From NCBI GenBank assembly GCA_000320545.1, contig ADNK01001563.1, positions 1 through 31,373 of the forward strand: a stretch of 31,373 nucleotides of DNA, in the 5' to 3' direction. Below the pieces are notes generated by a model. It saw only the letters and a program-made list of their open reading frames with translations, made no database searches and was not told the origin of the DNA. The DNA is from Bigelowiella natans CCMP2755. Its lineage: Eukaryota; Cercozoa; Chlorarachniophyceae. A program made the translations under genes and the position numbers. This document shows, piece by piece, positions 1 to 11,700 of the stretch (its first letter is position 1; each line of letters opens with the position of its first letter).

Positions 1-179
1 ACCGCATCTGCCAGTACAAGATCGTGAATATTGAACCCATAAAAACATTCAAGGGAATGCATCCAGTTCCAACCCTCTACCACCCCCTTGCTTCTCCTCT
101 TACTCGAATCAAAGCATTTGCATAGTTGTGGTGAGTTTCAAGGGGATACCCTGACAATGGGTGATAATGATGATGGCGG

Positions 180-220
<41 letters not shown>

Positions 221-628
221 CTGCTGCTGATGACGATGATGATGATGATGCTGATGATGATGATGATGGTGATGATGATGGTGATGGGAATCGCAGCGCT
301 CAAGCGCAGATAAAGTGATGGTGATGAAGAAATGAAGAAATGGAAAAAAGAAGAAGAATAGAGTTTGAAAGCAAGAGTCATTTACCCATGTCGTTCTGAC
401 GAATTGATGACCGCTGTTCATTGCAATGATTGTTTTGAGTCTCAGCCAGCGACCTCTCCTCAATCTCCCCATCCGTTTTCGGATTCGCCACATCTCTAAC
501 GTCCGTGTACACGTAACGGTGCAGCCGGACAAAGTCCTCGACATATGAATGCTTTCCAACCCTTTGCCGCTAATTTCATGCACACAAAACAAACACACAC
601 ACACACACAAACGCACGTATATGTTCAG

Positions 629-697
<69 letters not shown>

Positions 698-838
698 AAT
701 GGCGTGTATTTGTTTAACTATCATCTACAACGGATAATGACCTCCATGGATCCAAGGAACACTGCCTTCGGTGTCGCCACATAGTCATTCAATGTAAACT
801 TACGAATCTTTCCACTCACGCGAAACTTGAGCCTTCCG

Positions 839-877
<39 letters not shown>

Positions 878-881
878 TATA

Positions 882-920
<39 letters not shown>

Positions 921-2766
921 AGCCAATCTGGCCGTGTCACAACACAGAATCTCCACCACTATCTTCACTGAAAAGCGTTTGTCGTTGCGAATTATGGTTT
1001 CTTACGTGAGTCTCTTAGATTTGGAAGGGCAGGGATCGGGTAGAAAGGCGGACAACAGCGTCTTACCGGGAATGACCAACGCACTACGATGAAGATAATG
1101 ATGATTACAGAGAAGAAAAACAACAAGAAGAAGTAATAGTAGTAGTTGGGAAGGAAGGTGAGTTGATTGCTTTATCACTGTGCGGAGCTAATCAAAAGGC
1201 TTCGGTTATCATCGTTGTAAGACTCGTGGATATATAGCAGCGCGACAGCATTTACCCATCTCTGATCTTCGGCTTTAGATGTTTCTCGACGCGAACTTCT
1301 TGGCCATGCACGCCCCATAAGGCCTCAATGAGGCCGTCGTCTACATCAATGTCAAGGGGCAGAATAGTAACGAATGAGTTGTAAACAGACGGGGCCTGTT
1401 CGTGCAAATAGAGAGATGACATCGCTGATAGCTGCCCCTCAAGCATGAATGCTGTGGAGGAAGAAAGATCGGAGAAACACCGTTTCTTGCGTCAGCATGT
1501 GATCTGTACATGGAAATGCGCCCTTCTCCAAGAGGGCCAGATGCATATTTGTGAAAATGTCGTATGTGCGTATAATTTTTTGTTCAATTGTAGCTGCGGT
1601 GGAATTGCTATTTGATTCACAAGCGCTACCTCCTGTCTCTGCTCTTGAGGAGGATGCGGATGGAAATGATGAGGACGCCTCACCCCTGGAACCATTCCTC
1701 GGTCCCCGCTGAGTTGTCATACCCCCCCCCCCCGCGTCTTCCTCATCCTCAAACTGTGCAAGATCACGCCAAGATCCTTCACTACCTGCACCTCGTGATG
1801 AAACTAAAGATAACTCGGATTATGCATAGAAAATGTACATAAAGACCTAACAACATATCTGTCCCCCACCCCCCCCTCCTCTCTCTTCCTCCCTCTGTTT
1901 CTCCCCTTATCCTTTCAACAACTCTCCTCACAACGGTGAAGAAATAACCCCCTCCCTGTGTGTGCTCACGAACCTCCATGGAAATCCGAGCGCTGGAATG
2001 AAAGCTTTGGATTATGAAGCTCATCCTGCCATAAGTCCAGTCGCATCATAACAAAGAGGAAACAGGCGCAGAGAGAGGAGGAGGGAACATGTAAAGGCAA
2101 ACAATCGACACATCATGCGTCCCAAATATGTATTGCGTAGTGGATACCGTGTCTCGTGTGCAAATACAGTAAACAGTCATCAATCACACGCTATTCGCAT
2201 CCTCAACTACTGCAGCTACTTACTACTACGGCTGCTGATATCACCAAAGTCAGCACTTACAAGATGCGACCACATGCTGCAAATGGTGAGATCACTGTAG
2301 AAAACTTGCTCAGATATACGAGCTACCTGCGCTCGCATGGAGAGGGTGTACGCTCCCATATCGATTTTCCAAGGTCGAATATCGCCCAAAACACGTCCTG
2401 CGGTAACCAAGCCATACGCACATATCACAGGATGGAGCAGCAGAGCAATGAGTAGAGCCAAAGAATGTGGGAAGACGCAAAGCAACGTACGTACTTCATT
2501 CGGTGAGATCTACGCTTAAAAGTCGTGTTTTCTTTACTTGCCAAGTGTATTCTTAGCATATGGATTATGTAGCTCTAAAAACCATCATTCGCCTGTTTTC
2601 CCTACTACATCTAAGCGTGCCACGTGTACGTACTCATTTTCTGTCTTCTGAGTTCCCGTCGTTGTCGCGCATTGGGTCTATGTTTTTTCTGTTTCGCTTT
2701 CTGAAAGAAAACAATGGGCGTGTGTGTGCATACGTACACAATCATTGCAACACACAAACACACACA

Positions 2767-2826
<60 letters not shown>

Positions 2827-3400
2827 CACACACACACACACAAATTTATTACTCAGACATGTTTTTTTTCGCTATCGTCAGCATCCGTATGCAAAATCGC
2901 TTGGCGCTATTGGATATCATGGCAGCAAAGCTGACCTGAAGTTGCCGTCGCCGATCAAGCTTCCTAATGTAACGCCTTCTCGTCTTTTTCTTTTCTTGCG
3001 CAATAATCTGTGCTCCCGGTCCCCTGACCCCGCCCCCCGTAGAATCTGACAAGTTTTATTGCATGGTCAGTGAAATGCTGGGCATTGCATAGTACCCACT
3101 AGCATCCTTGACGTGAATATACGCTGCCCACCTCGTTCTTGAAGTCGTCGAGAAAACTTCTTTAGTGAGGAGGATGGGGATCGGAGCGAGCTGCCGTGAG
3201 AGAAAGAGAGAGAGAGAAAGAGAGAGTTTAAAATAAAATTGGAACAGAAAGCGTGAAGTGAGAAGACACATTTTAGTTACAATGCGTGGATGCTCTCACC
3301 TTCGTTGAGTCGGAAGGCCACCAGCAAATAGCGCCACCGTCACACTAAGAATGAAGATGGCAGGAGCCACATTGTTCGGGGGGGATGGCCCTTCGGGCAT
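1..3400 (-). CDS. Unrecognised membrane-anchored protein, 5' part of a multi-exon gene
   Basis: I do not recognise the family. Exons, all phase-consistent: 3300-3400, 3132-3190, 2936-3045, 2634-2700, 2261-2397, 1974-2025, 1510-1803, 1256-1451, 1006-1083, 941-967, 742-832, 386-569, 150-298 and 1-74, continuing past the left edge (about 540 codons seen). The start is the ATG at 3400, with an in-frame TAG directly before it. Residues about 11-29 form one hydrophobic helix (VAPAIFILSVTVALFAGGL), then a very basic stretch rich in KKK/RRR, which fits a signal anchor or uncleaved signal. Later come an acidic/Gly/Ser linker (exon 7) and a Ser/Ala linker encoded by a trinucleotide repeat (exon 13). 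Strong splice sites include GTAAGT at 2260 and pyrimidine-rich acceptors before 2700 and 3190. The 27-nt exon 941-967, the exon 11 donor (GTCATT) and the exon 2 donor are the weakest calls. The gene is divergent from the LtrA-like gene. Confidence 0.55.
170..290 (-). repeat. Coding trinucleotide repeat (TCA/GCA on the gene strand)
   Basis: GAT/GCT triplets on the plus strand are read on the minus strand as TCA and GCA within gene 1 exon 150-298. They give a Ser/Ala-rich linker of about 40 residues. The alternative frames would give poly-His/Gln or poly-Ile. The Ser/Ala frame is chosen because it is the only one that matches the phases of exons 386-569 and 1-74. Confidence 0.6.
593..691 (+). 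repeat. (CA)n then (TG)n microsatellites
   Basis: A (CA)n run at 593-609 is followed 20 nt later by a (TG)31 tract at 630-691 with one A interruption. Both lie in the intron between gene 1 exons 742-832 and 386-569. The complementary arms could pair in RNA as a hairpin. Confidence 0.95.
842..919 (+). repeat. (TA)n and (GT)n microsatellites
   Basis: A (TA)15 tract at 842-872 and a (GT)16 tract at 887-919 fill nearly all of the short intron between gene 1 exons 941-967 and 742-832. Confidence 0.95.
2757..2842 (+). repeat. Compound (CA)n(GA)n(CA)n microsatellite
   Basis: (CA)14 at 2757-2784 passes directly into (GA)18 at 2784-2820 and back to (CA)n at 2824-2842. It occupies the gene 1 intron between exons 2936-3045 and 2634-2700. 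Confidence 0.95.
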
Positions 3401-3758
3401 CTACAAATCAGCGCCGTCGAGCCTCCCCCCTCTTCCTAAAAGCATCTCTGCTGGCTTTCTTCACCGCCTCTTCGTTTCGCTGCTCTCATCGGGGAAACAT
3501 CGGCAGAAAAAGGACACAAATCAATCGCGGAAACAACAGTGATTTTTCCCGAAAGACACAGAATAAATCATGTCGTATGATCATATATATAAGGCGATTT
3601 CTACCAAATATTTTTGTCTGTCGAGGTACTTCGTCTGGTGAACCCAAGAAAAAGAAAAAAGGACACAGCTTCTCATAGATCTACGAGCTCGGACGTTTGT
3701 ATGATAATTAAGTCATTCAATTCTTATTGTCGTAGGTAAAAATGAGCATGTATTTCCT
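3401..3758. promoter_or_regulatory. Divergent promoter region between gene 1 and the LtrA-like gene
   Basis: About 360 nt separate the minus-strand ATG at 3400 from the plus-strand ATG at 3759, so both 5' UTRs and core promoters must fit here unless first exons lie further out. An AT-rich block near 3575-3600 (TATATATAAGG) is the only TATA-like element, in plus orientation. A short upstream ORF begins at an ATG at 3742 and ends at the stop that overlaps the proposed LtrA start. I see no other motif. Confidence 0.4.
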
Positions 3759-4389
3759 ATGAAACCACCGAAAATAAAGGTACTTTTGCGTCTTCCGAGC
3801 ACTGAGTTGCAGTTACGATCAGTCCCCAATTGATACTTCCTGACCGAAGACTGGGTTACTGCTGAGGGCTGAGCTCTTTGCGGCCGGGAAGGCAACAGCT
3901 CAAAGATTTAAATTTGGCTTGGAGGAGCATCCTGAGAAGAGTAGGTAGGGTCGACGAAAGTAAAGACCACATCTTACCGTGTACAGCACAATCTCACATG
4001 CTACATGGTTTCCTCTTTCAACGCAGCAGTTGCTTTGGCTTTCAACAAACTTCGAAGACAAAGGATCATACATACGCTCTTCTGTATTTTATCAGTCCTC
4101 TCGGGAAAATGAAGCAAACCGCCTCTCATCGGACTCTTGAAGAGATGCATATTGAGGTGATAGATTTGAGTTATTCATTCCTACCAATCGCTTTACCAAG
4201 TTTCCAACATACTATTGCCGTATTAGGATGCCAATGGAGCGACTAGTCGATGGGTTCCGAAGCCTCTTCTCGAACGTTTCTGGAAGGCGCCCGTATTGCG
4301 CCAGGTTTGGGGTGTGGAGCAGGACTCAGAGAAAATTGACTGGTGTAGAAGAATGACCCCACCATCCAACATAATAAAAGATTATATAG

Positions 4390-4448
<59 letters not shown>

Positions 4449-7171
4449 AGAATGACCCCACTATCCGACATAATAAAGGATTATATAGTTTTTCACCTTC
4501 TCTTTCTGTATCTACTTTTTCCCGATGTTATTATTTAGACATATCCAGCTTATTATTGCATCAGAATACAGCATGATGTAATGGTTCTCCACGCCTTGAA
4601 AACTGGATGAATTGACTCTTTTTTGTCGTCCCGCTGTTGGTTTCTAGGTTTGAACTCTTCTACGATTTGATCTATGTCGCAATGGCCATCAACCTCTCAG
4701 CGTTCCTCGCCAAGCACAACGATATTGAGGGAATACTAGTATCCTTCCTGTTCTTCGCGATGCTGTTCTTTGCTTGGTCGACACTGACGATGTTCGTCAC
4801 TCGATTTCACAGCCTGGACATTTTCTCTACAATCGTCCAACACGTATATTCGTCAGCGGTACTTGTAATGAGCATCTACGTACTCAGAGGACTCGATGCA
4901 AGGTGGGTGGCAGTTTTCGTATTCTTAACACTCGGCAAGCGCCTTGACACGCCCGCACGTATTACTTACTCGTACGCTCATCAGGTATGAGTTTTCTCTC
5001 GCGGCAATGGTGTACAGGATTTGCCTCTTGCTTCTATACTGCCAGGTACATGCACATGTGATGCATACCGTGCTGAGGGGCTAAGGCAATACCGAGAGAG
5101 CGGATGATTGTAGTTGAGAAACACGATTAAGAGGAATAACGAGAAGAACATGCGGAATGATGCCAGAGAGTCTCATCTCGCCGCGAGTCAATACTCTTCG
5201 CATGCCTATGCCATTCTCTAGGTGTATGCCATGGTGCCCCGCGCCCAGGGGTTTGCCATTCACGCAATTTTTGGGAACATGCTAGCTGCAGTAGTATATC
5301 TGGGTATTGGCTAATTAATGAAAGAAGCTCAGTGAATAGTAGAGAAAAGTCAATAGACACAAAACCTGGCCTGTATAATGATGAAGGGCTTCTAACCTGC
5401 CAATTGATGGTAGCGTACGTACGTTCTCTATTCAAAATGCGTCTCCTGATTCTCATACGTCGTTGTTTTTTTTAAACAAAATGCGTGGTGAAAGTTGCTG
5501 GGTTTCTCCCTGTCGCTGGAACAGTCGTCTTATGGTTCGCCGCAATGATTCCTATCGAAAACACATGGGTGTTCCTCACGTATCGGAACGCAGCAGCGAG
5601 CATTCCGGTGAAACTCTAACAAAACATCGCCACGTCTGAAATCATCCAACACGCTATTGCTAACCATTGGCGGCGTCTCCTTCTTTTGAGATTTCTGATT
5701 TAAAACCCACATCAGCGAACGTTGCAATTCGCAATCGATGTTACGATCGATGTTAAACATATTGCTTTTAGCAGCTAGGATGTGCCTCCGTCACTATTCA
5801 AACTTCCGCCATCGTTTTTTCTCATTACACCCTCGACTTCCTATGTAAAGATAAACGTTGAGCATATGTCGGAACGGTACGGTCTCTTCGTCATGCTGAT
5901 GCTAGGAGGTATATCAACGGAGCCCCGCATTTTAACTCATAAATAGTATTTATCGGAACTGCTGCTTTAAATCCCTTCCCGCTGATGATTTCCGCGCATA
6001 TATCGATGTTGACGTTTAATCGTCGCTGCTGCTCAGAATCTGTGATAAATATTGTAACGGATACGAAGATCGAGGACGTGAGCGACTTTTTCATCATCTT
6101 CCTGGGCTTTACCATCGTCTTCTCCCAGAAAATGATATACTACGGGGCCCAGCCGCACAACCCTGACCACGTAAGTCATGAAACGTGCGACATCGCTGAT
6201 GTTGCAAATGAGAAGCGGAGGAAGTAATCGCGCAGTGGGTAGGGAAGAGAGCACAGAAACATATGCATCAGGCGGGGGCATTCCTCGAACGAACAATTTC
6301 GATGTGCTACTGGTAACATATCTTTGTCATCTATTCGTGTCCAGCATGCCCTGCGGATAAGTGCCAATACAGGACGGACATTCATTTACTCACACCTCTT
6401 TCTGAGCGCATCCCTCGTCGGAGTAGGAACCGGCATTAAGCTGCTAAAGAAGAGGTAGGTAGGTGGATAGTTTGCTCGCATGTCTTCTTCCGTTATCGGG
6501 TATACTAGGAGGCATAGTGATTTAAGTGATGACAATGAGAAGATATAGTAAGATATACAGAGATTGCCGTTCAATCCTCGCGCCTCTGAGCGTATTGCAT
6601 TCTTCTGTCTGAACGCAGCCACCAGAAGGGAAAGCAAGTCTCCAAAGCAGACTACCAGCTCTTCACGTACTCCCTGGTGCTGTTTCTTGTCACTGCGAAC
6701 GTGCTCCGCCTCGCGCACGGCTTCAAGAAGAGGAGTCCTACTATTTGGATATTCAGAGTCGCTGCCATCTCGATAATAGCATTGTTTCCTGTCATCGAGC
6801 CCCAGCTTGCAGCCGTGAAAATCATCGCTACTTACGCGGTCCTCTGCGTGGTCCTTTCGTTCATCGACGCAGTAGCCAGCGACGTTCAGGTTCGCGAAAA
6901 GAGTCCTGTGCTCAACAACGAGCCGAAGCCGCCTAAAGATATGAAGGTCAGCGGGAGGGGGAGAGTGAAGTCAATCAAACCATGCAACGGGGAGGCTAGG
7001 AAGTGATCGAGAGTACTAATTGATGTTAAATACCGGTCATTAGTCTAGCATTCGACCGTCCTGGTATGAAAAAATTGCGAATTCTCACCAGAAAAGTCTA
7101 TTTTGAACATATTTTCTATGAAGAATAACATATATGTGATTTTTTGCTTTCCCCCCCCCCCTCTCTCTCTC

Positions 7172-7214
<43 letters not shown>

Positions 7215-7513
7215 GAAATTTGTGCATGGGCTTCCCTTAATATACTCCTCGAAAGATGTCGGCTCTGAAATCCACGCCCAAAGATTTGCAGCCTCAAAGC
7301 GCCAGCAGAACGTTGTCAGCAAAGACCAGCAAAATGGACCAAACAACAAGTAGAAGCGACCAAAAGCAAGTATCTGCTAATTTTGACGCATTAATTGAAA
7401 TGCCGTCGAAGACAAGAAGGAAAGCTTCTCAATCAGCTCCTCCTCCTCCTTCAGCATACCTGTTGAAGCGGCACAAATCGGCACAGCATTTGTACGATAC
7501 GTGCAATCTATAA
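3759..7513 (+). CDS. LtrA-family multi-pass membrane protein
   Basis: Eukaryotic member of the 'low temperature requirement A' (LtrA) family of integral membrane proteins, whose biochemical role is unknown. Exons: 3759-3779, 3850-3944, 4648-4902, 4985-5045, 5222-5303, 5495-5607, 5851-5908, 6037-6170, 6345-6454, 6619-6946 and 7256-7513. They sum to 1515 nt, giving 504 residues plus stop, with all phases consistent. Family hallmarks are RFELFYDLIYVAM at about residue 39 (from the usual ELF-DL start of the domain) and SERYGLFVMLMLGGE, split over three exons, matching the conserved ER...GE signature. About ten to twelve hydrophobic helices follow in order. The last exon adds an 86-residue, Lys/Ser/Pro-rich tail, probably cytosolic. 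Many introns carry strong GTAAGT or GTAGGT donors. The first exon (MKPPKIK) is the least certain part: an acceptor at 3736 and further 5' exons are possible. Confidence 0.85.
3945..4647 (+). other. Long second intron of the LtrA-like gene
   Basis: This 703-nt intron runs from a GTAGGG donor at 3945 to a TTTCTAG acceptor at 4647, far longer than the other introns of this gene. It holds the (GA)26 tract with its 40-nt flanking duplication, and a plus-strand open frame at 3878-4246 that has no family resemblance and that I treat as non-coding. Confidence 0.7.
4350..4488 (+). repeat. 40-nt imperfect direct repeat flanking a (GA)n tract
   Basis: Copy 1 (4350-4389) and copy 2 (4449-4488) are both 40 nt, begin AGAATGACCCCAC and end GATTATATAG, and differ at only three positions. 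Between them lies a near-perfect (GA)26 tract at 4395-4446. The whole unit sits in an intron of the LtrA-like gene. Confidence 0.9.
7151..7207 (+). repeat. Poly-C, (CT)n, (GT)n compound repeat
   Basis: C11 at 7151-7161, then (CT)n, then (GT)16 at 7175-7207, in the last intron of the LtrA-like gene about 50 nt before its final exon. Confidence 0.95.
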
Positions 7514-8783
7514 TTATATATACATTGTATATCTAGAGTAAAGACGACATTTCAATGTAAAATATTTACTATGATTGTAGCATATCCTTGCGTGATTGTG
7601 CTCCACGGAATGCTATTGTGCATTCGTGTTGTGGCTGCAAATGCAGCGAGCGTGGGACCATGTTGTGCGCTGTTCAAATCCTTCGCCACAAGAGACAAGG
7701 TGTGTACTCTATGCGTACTATGCTTACGCATGCTACTGTGTCTGTAGTCGCCTCTTAGGTCATGAAGATCGACGATCGCATCGAAAATTGGCGACGAATA
7801 GTTGCAACGTCGTCATGATGGCACCAAATGCTATTTTGCACAGCAGGTGCTGCGCACAATTTAACAACGCCCAGCTACGCAACATTGACAAAAACCAAAA
7901 ACATGCATAGCTGCTGCGCTTCGTCTAGCTGTGATACACATTTTTGCGTGCTAACACACGAGCGTTTCTGCTATTTTATCGAGGTATGCATGCCTAGCGT
8001 CGCAGGCATATGAAATTATTCAAGTTTGCATGAAAAGGGCAAACACCAGCATGCGCAATGTTCATTGTGCGGCTGCATAATTGTAATTTCCATTCTTCAC
8101 GCGCATGATGATGCATGATGCATCCACAGGTAGCAACACATGTTGCATTGCGTGCTCTTTTGTCTAGTTGTGTTCCAGACGCGTCGGTACTCCACGCTAG
8201 CATGTTAGCACGTGCATTGTAAGGCCATGCTAGCATGCAAGAAGCTAGTCATGCGCGTGTCGCACGGCTTTAGTAAATCAATGTAGCGGTAGTACATCTG
8301 CTAGATCTAGAGATCTGCTACTGCGCAGATGCATTGTGCAACAAGCAAAGCTAGAATGCAGAAATTGTGCACATGTCTAGATGTGAAGCCATGATGACAT
8401 GTTGTGCAGCTCAGGCAGCATGCACAAATTGCACAATAAAGGTTGAATGACAAGTGGTTGGAGTGCAATTGTGTGGCTAGATAGGCATTACATGTGCAAG
8501 CTAGCGAGTTTACGCATCATCTAATTTGTGACCTGTGAACAAAAGGAGTGTAAAACTTTCGCATTGCGATCATCAGCTTTTCATACTTGCACACTGACAA
8601 AGTTTCAAAGCTCGCCATGCATCCTGGACAACTTTGCGTATTGTGACACATTCATGAAGGATTACAAACCATTATATAGTATAAATTGCCTTGCATGATC
8701 AAACAGACAGGTGGCGTCATTACAATGCGAGTAGTAAGAGATTGGGCATCCATGGCGGTGTCTATACATCTAAGTGAGTACAA
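7514..8783. other. Convergent spacer between the LtrA-like gene and SZT2
   Basis: The 3' ends of the LtrA-like gene (stop at 7513) and SZT2 (stop at 8784) face each other across 1270 nt, which must hold both 3' UTRs. I find no credible exon in it. The section from about 7850 to 8500 is unusual: it repeats the words GCACAA/TTGTGC, GCATG and CTAG many times and has little of the simple repeat seen elsewhere. No canonical AATAAA signal stands out near either stop. Confidence 0.5.
7850..8440. repeat. Word-rich non-coding stretch (GCACAA/TTGTGC and GCATG)
   Basis: The hexamer GCACAA or its complement TTGTGC occurs at 7854, 8065, 8334, 8365, 8402, 8422 and 8431, interspersed with TGCATG- and GCATGC-like words (for example the run at about 8107-8123) and several CTAG sites. 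It is not a tandem repeat, and the copies are not evenly spaced. It could be a decayed dispersed element, a structured 3' UTR, or local compositional bias. Confidence 0.35.
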
Positions 8784-11700
8784 TCAATCAAATTTGCCCG
8801 TTGTGAAAAACATGAATCTCGAACAGACGTTTACGAAATTCGTGATCAGGGCTGCCTCTGCCTTTGACCTTTCTACCCAGCAGCGTGTTTTCTGAGCAAG
8901 CAATTCGCCGCCACCACTACTCTTACTTTTGCTATCTTGACTGCTCTTATCATTGCTGGGCATTTTTGGACGAGACGTTTCTGGAGAGGCAAGTACTTCT
9001 CTCTGACAAACGAAAATCTGAGCCCGTGTACTTCCTCCGTGAGCCCCCATCGTTGCGATTTCAGAGTGAATACGATACGCTTTAATATGTAACAAAACGT
9101 CCGTATCCTCCGAGTGGATGATCACCATGTGGTGAGACTTTTGGTGCTGAAACTCTCTTACTTGCGATTTGAATTCATTCCTCAGAACACGGAACAATCG
9201 ACGGCAAACCGCGGCCTCTTTAATTAGTAGCTCGAGGCATCGTAGCGTGGGATCGATCGACCTTAGCATCCTCCGATATGTTAGCCTCTCAAAAATCGCC
9301 AACGACTGTGCGTCAAAGAATAGAGACGAAGAAGCACTCATAGCAGCGGTCGCTTGATTATTTATCTCGTCAGGGGCGTCGTCACCAACATCTCCATCTA
9401 CAAGCCGAGACCATGCGACATCGCGCGTGTGATGAACCAAAGCACGTTGTACGGCCTCAGCTAATAATCGACTACCCAGGGCCATCATTCTGTTCGTCTC
9501 TGCAGCGGATTGGGTGTAACCTTGAAAGCTATTGGCTGATGTTGTTGATACCCTCCTCTTGCGATCATAGGAAGAAGAGGAGGCTGTGGTAGTATTGGTT
9601 GCTACATTAGAGCTGCGATTAAGATTTGGGTTACGATTCGTCTCCATGGCGAGGCCATTCTCTATGCTGCTAGCCACTTTAAGAAGGAAAAAATGAAGCT
9701 TTACCCCCTTTCTATCACAGGCGGGTGGCCGTCGTTTCCGTCGCCCATTGTGCTCTCCACAAGTCGTAGGATCCTTTTTTCTGTTTGCTCGCAGTTTCGT
9801 GCTGATCTTGAGATCGGATTGAGGATTACCTTTGTCTTGGCCTTGTTCTGTCTTCTCACTCTCGTTCGTCGCGCTGCTTGCATCTCCTCGTTGCCGGCCT
9901 TCATGCTTGTGCTTGAGGAAGACCAAGGCCATCCACTTGTGCCTCCTAAGCTGTGTGACGCGGGCATCTCCTACTTTTGAGTCAGACAACGCCCGCCATC
10001 CTTCGTTTCTGCCGTCACCATCCAAAACCTTGCAAACGCCGTACTCATTACCAAACCGTTTCAGGCTCTCCACGCCGTATTTCTGGGGGCTATCAGATAA
10101 GACACGGAACAGATCTTCCCCGTTCACGTCCTGCCACCCACTCGACACTTCAAGCTGCGAGTAGGATAGGCTGTTCTTCGCGGAGGGGGGGGGGTCCGCG
10201 AAACGGCGAATACCCCGCAACAGGATCTTCCTAATATCGACGGTATTCAACCCAGCCTGGCGGTCTCTACTGCTACCACTGTTAATGTAGTTCTCGTGTC
10301 CGTCCTTACTAGCTAGCGTGTGAAATAACCATTCCATGTGTGTGTCATAGTATATCGCTGCAAGAGCGAGAGAGGAGAAGAGATTCAAGGCAAACCCGCG
10401 ACCGCCCCTATCGATAGTAGGCTCGGTGCCTCTCCGGATGTCAAATCCGATGTGGCCTGTCACGTTAACGACGTGTCGCTCGTAGGCTACATCAACGATC
10501 ACGACGCACTTGTTGCCTTCCTCTCCGAAGAAATCCCGATCCCCCCCCAAAGGGCTGAGCACTGTGAGGCGGTTGCTTTGACATGCGGCTTGGATGTTCG
10601 CCCGCAGCTTCTGCCCCAGCCGAAGGACTCTCACATCGCTTTCCTCAACTCCTTTCTTCGCATCCCACGACTGGCGACTCGCCCCAGTTCCGTCTTCGTG
10701 CGACGGCGTCAAGGAGCAGCCGCCCTTACCGGAGAACAGGAAATCGAAGCAATGCGAGACCACAGGGACGAAAACCCCCTTCAACCAAGCCATCATCGAC
10801 TTCTCCTTGATGGGGGCAAGGGTGCCCTTTTCCCTTGTGCGGATCATGTTGCGTATCGTTTTGTACCTGAGCAGTCTTTGAATCTCAGCGTTGCTAGCCG
10901 CAAAGAGCGCTTGTGCGCGCCGCAGATGCTGTGCCTCCGCCTCGCCCCCCTTGCGGGCAATCACCACGCCGTTTCCGTTTCTTTTGTCTGGATGGGGAGC
11001 AGCTGATACTAGCCCAATTCCGCTATTGGCTACCCCCACCGTTGCGGCCATTGAGGGAGGCGATTTCGAGCCTGGATCAGAACCACCCCCCCCCCAAATG
11101 CTGGTGGGAGAGATGAAAGCACGAACTGCGGGGCGAGCTGGTGACCCGATGACCATGTTCGGATGCGTGCCTAACAGGGCCTGATAGAACGCTTTCAACC
11201 GCCACTGAGCATGCACGCAGAAGCTTGATATCTCGCGGGTGTGGACCTTCAGCAGCAAGGGGGGCGGTATACGCTGATGATGGTAGAATGCAGACTGCTG
11301 GTGACGACGCTGCAATGGCGTTGCTAACGCAGTAACAACGGGATCCCAGTCATCGTATACCCCCCCACCGGTTGAGTGTTGTGAAGGAGGCATTAGGGAG
11401 TAGTAGCCGCGGTGCAGAGGGGGCTGCGAGGGTAAAATATGTTGGTGGCGACGATAGTGTACCCCCCCCCCTGGATTGGTGGTGAGGAGTAACGATGGCT
11501 CACTTGAGACCTTGCGCAGAGGGGTAGAGGATGGCCAGGTAGGATTTGATTGCCACACTCGTTGCTGCTGTTGTTTCTTCTGAAGATGGAAGTTGACTCG
11601 ACGGGCAAACATCCCTCCATTCCTTCGTGGGGAGGCTGCCATTAGTAGCGACGTGGATGGTGTCCCTACAGCTATTACCATTCCCTCCCCCGTTGATTCT

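Noticed and set aside
77-724. A 215-residue minus-strand frame of poly-His and His-Thr repeats
   Set aside because: It is microsatellite read as protein. It runs across introns and through the (CA)n and (TG)n tracts.
2398-2485. A hydrophobic, signal-like extension (LALLIALLLHPVICAYG) ahead of gene 1 exon 2261-2397
   Set aside because: No ATG begins it, and the phase from exon 2634-2700 fits only an acceptor at 2398. An alternative acceptor near 2516 cannot be excluded.
3878-4246. A 122-residue plus-strand open frame
   Set aside because: Its first part overlaps the second LtrA exon in another frame, and the rest lies in the long intron with no family resemblance.
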